Below, piece by piece: positions 12,341-15,977 of a stretch of 15,977 nt of DNA (the first letter of the stretch is position 1; every line of letters begins with the position of its first letter). Source of the DNA: Acidobacteriota bacterium. Its GTDB lineage: Bacteria > Acidobacteriota > Terriglobia > Bryobacterales > JACQDG01. The position numbers were made by a program, and so were the translations under genes. The notes under the pieces are model-generated. The model did no database searches and was not told the origin of the DNA. It worked only from the letters and a program-made list of their open reading frames with translations. The DNA lies in NCBI GenBank assembly GCA_016201195.1, contig JACQDI010000796.1, forward strand, positions 1 to 15,977, given 5' to 3'.

Positions 12341-14440
12341 GACGAAGCAAAGTCTCCGTGTCCCCGCGTCTCAATGTCTCCGCGTCTGGCGCTTCGCCGG
12401 AGTCCTGCTCGCGCTGCTCGCCAGCGCCTCGCTCGCCCGGGCCGACCTGCGCACGCTTGCCACGCTCGACGGCGCCTCGGCCAACGAAGGGGCCGTGGTC
12501 GAATTCCTGAAGAAGACCGTGGGCGGCCGGCAGGAGCTGGACAACACCGGCTCGCTCACCGCCACCTTCGGCTCAGGCCAGCCGCACACGCTGCTGATCG
12601 CCGGGATCGATGAGCCCGGCTACGTCGTCTCCGCCATTACCGCCGACGGCTACCTGCGCGTACATCGGCTCTCGGCCACGCCCCCACACCACAACTTCGA
12701 CACGTTCTTCCTCGCCCAGCCGGTGCGCGTCACCACCGCCAAAGGCAAGATCCTCAACGGAGTGGTCTCCGCGCTTTCCGTGCACTTGCAGACCGAGCGC
12801 TTCTCGAGTCCCCGAGCCGACCACCCCGAGCAGATGTACGTGGACATTGGGGCGCGCTCGGAGCGCGAGGCGCGGCAGGCGGGCGTGGATCTGCTCGACC
12901 CGATCACGCTCGAGAAGCTGTTCACCGAGTTGGGCGACCGGGTGAGCGCCCCGTGGATCTCAAGCCGCGCGGGCGCTGCGGTGCTGGTCGAACTGGCGCG
13001 ACGCATGCGGCAATCGCCGCCCGCCGGGACGGTTACCCTGGCTTTCGTCGCCAGCAGCACAGCGGCCATGCGGGCCTGGCGCGGGTGCTGGCGCGCGTCA
13101 CCGCCGGCCAGACGGTGTGGATCAAACCGGGTGGAAACTCGAAGCCCGCTGTCGCGCCGGTCAATGATCGCCGGCCCCAAATGGCCGACGAGCTCGTGGC
13201 TCTGGCCGCGAAACAGAAGTTCGATGTGGACCGCGACACGTCGGGCCGGCTCAATTTCCCCGCCTTCGCCAACGAAGAGATCTGGCCGCACCCGGCGCGG
13301 ATCGCGAGCCTCACCCTCGGCGTCGAGAATCCGGGCACGCCGGTGGAAGTGGTCTCGCTCGCCACGCTCGGAAAAATCGCGAATCTGCTGGCCGAGCTGG
13401 CCGGCGTGCCCGCAGCCTCCAGTTCGCTGGTCGGTGCTCCTCCCACCGATCCCCAGCCGGCCTCCACCCTCGAAGCCCTGAGCGAAGTCTACGGCGTGAG
13501 CACGCGGGAAGCTCCCGTGCGCCATGCCATCGAGGACCTGCTCCCCGCCTGGGCCCGCCGCCTCTCTCGCGTCGACAAGAAAGGCAACCTGATCGTCGAG
13601 CTGGGGGCGCGGCCCAAACGCCTATTTCTGAGCCACATGGACGAGCTGGGCTTCGAGGTGATCGAGATTCAGGACGACGGGAAGCTGCGGGCCGAAACCC
13701 GCGGCGGCGGCACGCCCGATTTCTTCGAGTGGCACGCCGGGCTGGCGCACACGGACTCGAAATCCATGCCCGCGCTGCTGCTCGGCTCGCGGGGCGGCGG
13801 CTTGAATCACCGCGTCGAAGTCGACATCGGCGCCAGTTCCGCCGAGCAGGTGGCGGCGATGGGGGTCAAGCTCGGCAGCATGGTCACGGTCCGCAAGCAG
13901 TACCGTACCCTGCTCGGCACGCGGGCCGCTTCCCGTTCGTTCGACGACCGCATCGGGTGCGCGGTGATGATCGATGCCCTGCGCTCATTGAAGCGCGAGG
14001 AGATCAAGACGCCCACCTGGTTCGTCTTCACCGTAGAGGAGGAGATCGGGCTTCGCGGGGCCGAGTTTTTGGCCGAGTCGGTGCGCCCCAAAGAAGTCTA
14101 CGCGCTCGACACCTTCGTCTCCTCGGACTCGCCGCTCGAAAACCCGCGCATCGCCGGGGCGCGGCTGGGCGAGGGCTTCGTGATCCGCGCCATCGACAGC
14201 GCCGGCATCACCCCGCGCGCGGCGGTGATGCGGGTAGCCGAGCTCGCCCGCCGCAACGGCGTGAAGGCGCAGTACGGCGTCACCAACGGCGCCAACGATG
14301 GCTCCAAGTTCGTTACCGGCGGCGCGGTCAACATCCCCTTAGGCTGGCCGCTGCGCTATTCTCATTCCCCCTCCGAAGTCGTAGACCTGGCCGACGTAGA
14401 GGCTCTAGCCAAGATCGTCCGCCTCCTCGCAAGAGAATAA
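12318..14440 (+). pseudogene. Double-domain M42 family peptidase, interrupted by one frameshift
   Basis: Two frames together give about 707 residues with two M42-like units in tandem. Frame one carries a Sec-type leader (FAGVLLALLASASLARA, ending near residue 42) and most of unit one; frame two carries the rest. The frames join at 13050-13052: reading CAG from 13052 gives QQHSGHAGLARVL, as if one C of GCCCAG were lost. Unit two has every M42 metal ligand (SHMDELG, SFDDRIG, VEEEIG, ALDTF, YSHSP) and looks active. Unit one shows the same landmarks with the ligands replaced (AGIDEPG, WISSRAG, QQHSG, WIKPGG, VENPGTP), so it is probably structural. The start is unclear: TTG at 12318 or 12327 are the only in-frame initiators before the leader, and both lie inside ridA. 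It ends the plus-strand run. Confidence 0.83.
12346..12395 (+). repeat. Degenerate 'tctccgtgtc' repeat at the M42 gene start
   Basis: Short units of the type GTCTCCGTGTC, CCGCGTCTC and TGTCTCCGCGTC follow each other here, flanked by GAAGC and GCTTC. Similar runs are common in intergenic DNA of Acidobacteriota-like genomes. Here the run overlaps the supposed 5' end of the M42 gene, which makes the start codon of that gene hard to place. Confidence 0.45.
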
Positions 14441-14491
14441 GAAGGGTCTGCGGAGTTTTGGCCCCACGTGAAGTCGGCAAACGACCGCAGG

Positions 14492-15487
14492 TCAGGCGCG
14501 AAGCACCCGCGCCAGTTCGTCGCGATCGAAGGCGGGTAGCGGCCACGACCCGATGCGAAAGCCCTCCGCGGCGGGACGCATTTGACCGATGCAGGAGGCC
14601 ACGCCCGGGAGCGCTTCGAGCAGGCGCGGCGTTTCGGAGGGATCGCAGGCGGCGAGCAGGCTGCCGCTCGAGATCAGGCCGAGGACATCGATGCCGAAGA
14701 ACGCGCACAGGCCGCGCGTCTCGGGAGCGGCCGGCAGCTCGCGGTCGTAGAGCAGCGCGCCGAGGCCCGAAGCCGCGCCGATCTCGCGCAACGCGCTCGA
14801 CAGGCCTCCCTCGGTCGGGTCGTGCAGTGCTGTGAGGTGGGCGGCGTCGCAGGCCACTCGCGCCGCCCGGGTGATCCCGATGCCGGGGTCGAACAGGAAC
14901 CGCGCGGCGCGGTCCAGAAATTCCGACGGGAAATGAGCCGCAAGATCCGCGCGCTTTTCGCGGGCCAGGATCGCCGTTCCCTCCACGCCCAGCAGGCCGA
15001 TGAGCACGATGTCGTCGCCGGTGCGGGCGCCACCCGAGGTTACCAGGCGCGAGCGCGCGACCCGGCCGATCATCTGGCCGCACGCCACGGGCTGGCTCAC
15101 GGCGGGCGTGATCTCGGTGTGGCCGCCGATCCAGGAGATGCCGAGTTCACCGCACGCCCGGCGGACCTGGTCGAAGCACTCCTCGATCTGCTCGGGCGTG
15201 GTCGCGCCGGCGGGAAACAGCAGCGCGGCGGTCAGGAACTCAGGCGTCGCCCCCATGCAGGCGATGTCGTTGGCGTTGACCTGCACCAGGTACCAGCCAA
15301 GCTGCTCGGCGGCGAACGTGATCGGATCGGTGGTGATCACCCAGCATTCGTCGTCGCGGCCGGCGACTACGGCGGCGTCTTCCCCGTAGGCGGCGCCGAT
15401 CAACACGTCCGCGCTCTGGGGCAGGCCCTGGAGCAGCTTCTCGAGCAGCGCAGGCGGCAGCTTGCCGGCAGGCAGAACGTAGGCCAT
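14492..15487 (-). CDS. HypE/AIR synthase-like ATP-binding protein
   Basis: A 331-residue protein of the PurM/HypE/SelD/ThiL superfamily, which uses ATP to phosphorylate or activate carboxamide-type groups. YGEDAAVV (near 34-41), TTDPITF, and VNANDIACMGATPEFL (near 91-106) form the ATP/Mg-binding N-terminal domain. GHTEITPAV, GDDIVLIGLLGVEGTAIL and HDPTEGGLSSALREI are shared with HypE. The C-terminal cysteine that HypE uses to carry the carbamoyl/cyano group is absent (the end is ELARVLRA), and there is no selenocysteine/cysteine loop as in SelD, so neither symbol is given. The start at 15487 follows AGAGGG. It lies 7 bases after the M24 peptidase gene and is probably co-transcribed with it; the job is unknown. 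Confidence 0.85.
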   Translation of the reverse strand: MAYVLPAGKLPPALLEKLLQGLPQSADVLIGAAYGEDAAVVAGRDDECWVITTDPITFAAEQLGWYLVQVNANDIACMGATPEFLTAALLFPAGATTPEQIEECFDQVRRACGELGISWIGGHTEITPAVSQPVACGQMIGRVARSRLVTSGGARTGDDIVLIGLLGVEGTAILAREKRADLAAHFPSEFLDRAARFLFDPGIGITRAARVACDAAHLTALHDPTEGGLSSALREIGAASGLGALLYDRELPAAPETRGLCAFFGIDVLGLISSGSLLAACDPSETPRLLEALPGVASCIGQMRPAAEGFRIGSWPLPAFDRDELARVLRA

Positions 15488-15494
15488 ACGCCCT

Positions 15495-15977
15495 CTATCG
15501 AATCAGATGAAATTTCTCCTGGCGGTTGAGGATCCAGTTTCGGTTACCCGAGCCGTCCACGGCCGCGTCTTCCTCGAGCGAGACGGTGACCTCCTGGCCG
15601 TCCCACTCGGGCGCCTTGGTGGCGGCGTTCAGCTCGATCGAGAACCAACTGTTGGGGATGATGGGGACGTCGCCGCGACCGGGGATCGCCTCCTGGCGGT
15701 CGTAGAGCCCGATGAGTGGCCCCGCCCCGTGGCCATGTTCACCGATGGAGTGCGTGTAGATCTTGCCGTTGATCCGGCTGTCGCGCATCTGCTGGAGCAT
15801 GGCGGCGAAAGCGGCGTTGCCGGTGCGGCCGGGCCGGAGGTGCGCGAGCACAATGTCCTGAAGCCGGTTGGCGTTGTGCAAGGCGGCCTTCAGTCCCTCG
15901 GGCGCGTCGGTCTCACCTTCTCTGAGCACATAGCCCATGTGCTGGGTGTCGGTGTTGAGGCCCATCGCACTGATACC
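15495..15977 (-). CDS. M24 family metallopeptidase (Xaa-Pro aminopeptidase-like), C-terminal part
   Basis: The frame is open to the window edge, so about 160 C-terminal residues of a larger protein are visible. The pita-bread fold markers are HSIGEHGHGAG (metal-binding histidine), PNSWFSIELNAA (glutamate) and VTVSLEEDAAV (the last metal glutamate), in the correct order and spacing. GLNTDTQHMGYVLREGE at the start belongs to the segment before the catalytic core helix of exported acidobacterial M24 proteins as I remember them. The enzyme would remove N-terminal residues, often before proline. It is upstream of the HypE-like gene on the same strand. The N-terminal domain and any leader lie outside the window. 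Confidence 0.85.
   Translation of the reverse strand, partial: GISAMGLNTDTQHMGYVLREGETDAPEGLKAALHNANRLQDIVLAHLRPGRTGNAAFAAMLQQMRDSRINGKIYTHSIGEHGHGAGPLIGLYDRQEAIPGRGDVPIIPNSWFSIELNAATKAPEWDGQEVTVSLEEDAAVDGSGNRNWILNRQEKFHLIR

Noticed and set aside
14441..14491. Possible bidirectional terminator between the M42 and HypE-like genes (CTGCGG ... CCGCAG)
   Set aside because: The stem is only 6 bp with a loop of about 30 bases and no T-run; too weak to annotate.
13729..14835. 368-codon plus-strand frame over the M42 gene end
   Set aside because: Arginine-rich alternate frame of the M42 gene continuing antisense into the HypE-like gene; no motif.

Overview
The window looks like the chromosome of a high-GC soil or sediment bacterium, most likely an Acidobacteriota of the Bryobacter/Solibacter type. 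The pointers are several exported peptidases in one gene run, Tat-type leaders on small enzymes, GpgS-like glycosyltransferases, and dispersed repeats of the 'ccgcgaccgtgagggagcgg' and 'cacgcaaagacgccaag' types that I associate with such genomes. This is an inference from style; there is no rRNA or other marker gene here.

Bases 1-2985 are accessory DNA, visibly less GC-rich than the rest. I read them as a small integron-type gene-cassette array. Four sites look like attC: 53-109, 690-755, 1218-1284 and 2432-2551. They separate a BrnT-type toxin-antitoxin pair, a SnoaL/NTF2-like protein and a protein resembling the PD-(D/E)XK nuclease fold. At the right end (2526-2985) lies a broken remnant of an integron-type tyrosine recombinase, with at least two internal frame changes and no N-terminal half. 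The polarity of the sites appears to flip inside the array.

Bases 3011-6395 (minus strand) hold two adjacent GT-A glycosyltransferases, at least one of them of the glucosyl-3-phosphoglycerate synthase type, followed by a small membrane protein of the MscS-associated 'conserved TM helix' family. This would suit compatible-solute synthesis plus turgor control. Bases 6694-7247 hold a second toxin-antitoxin pair (AbrB-like antitoxin, RelE/ParE-like toxin), and 7497-7589 a tRNA-Ser(GCU) with encoded CCA.

Bases 7723-14440 (plus strand) form a close gene run: M20 peptidase, SDR oxidoreductase, M28 aminopeptidase, cupin, RidA-like protein and a double-domain M42 peptidase. Several junctions are ATGA overlaps, and all members except the SDR carry Sec- or Tat-like leaders, so this looks like an exported peptide-degradation operon. 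The M20 and M42 genes are each interrupted by one single-base frameshift of the same sense. The M42 gene encodes two M42-like halves, of which the first has lost every metal ligand. Convergent to it, on the minus strand, are a HypE/AIR-synthase-like ATP-binding protein and the C-terminal part of an M24 metallopeptidase that runs off the window. The window thus contains four different metallopeptidase families.
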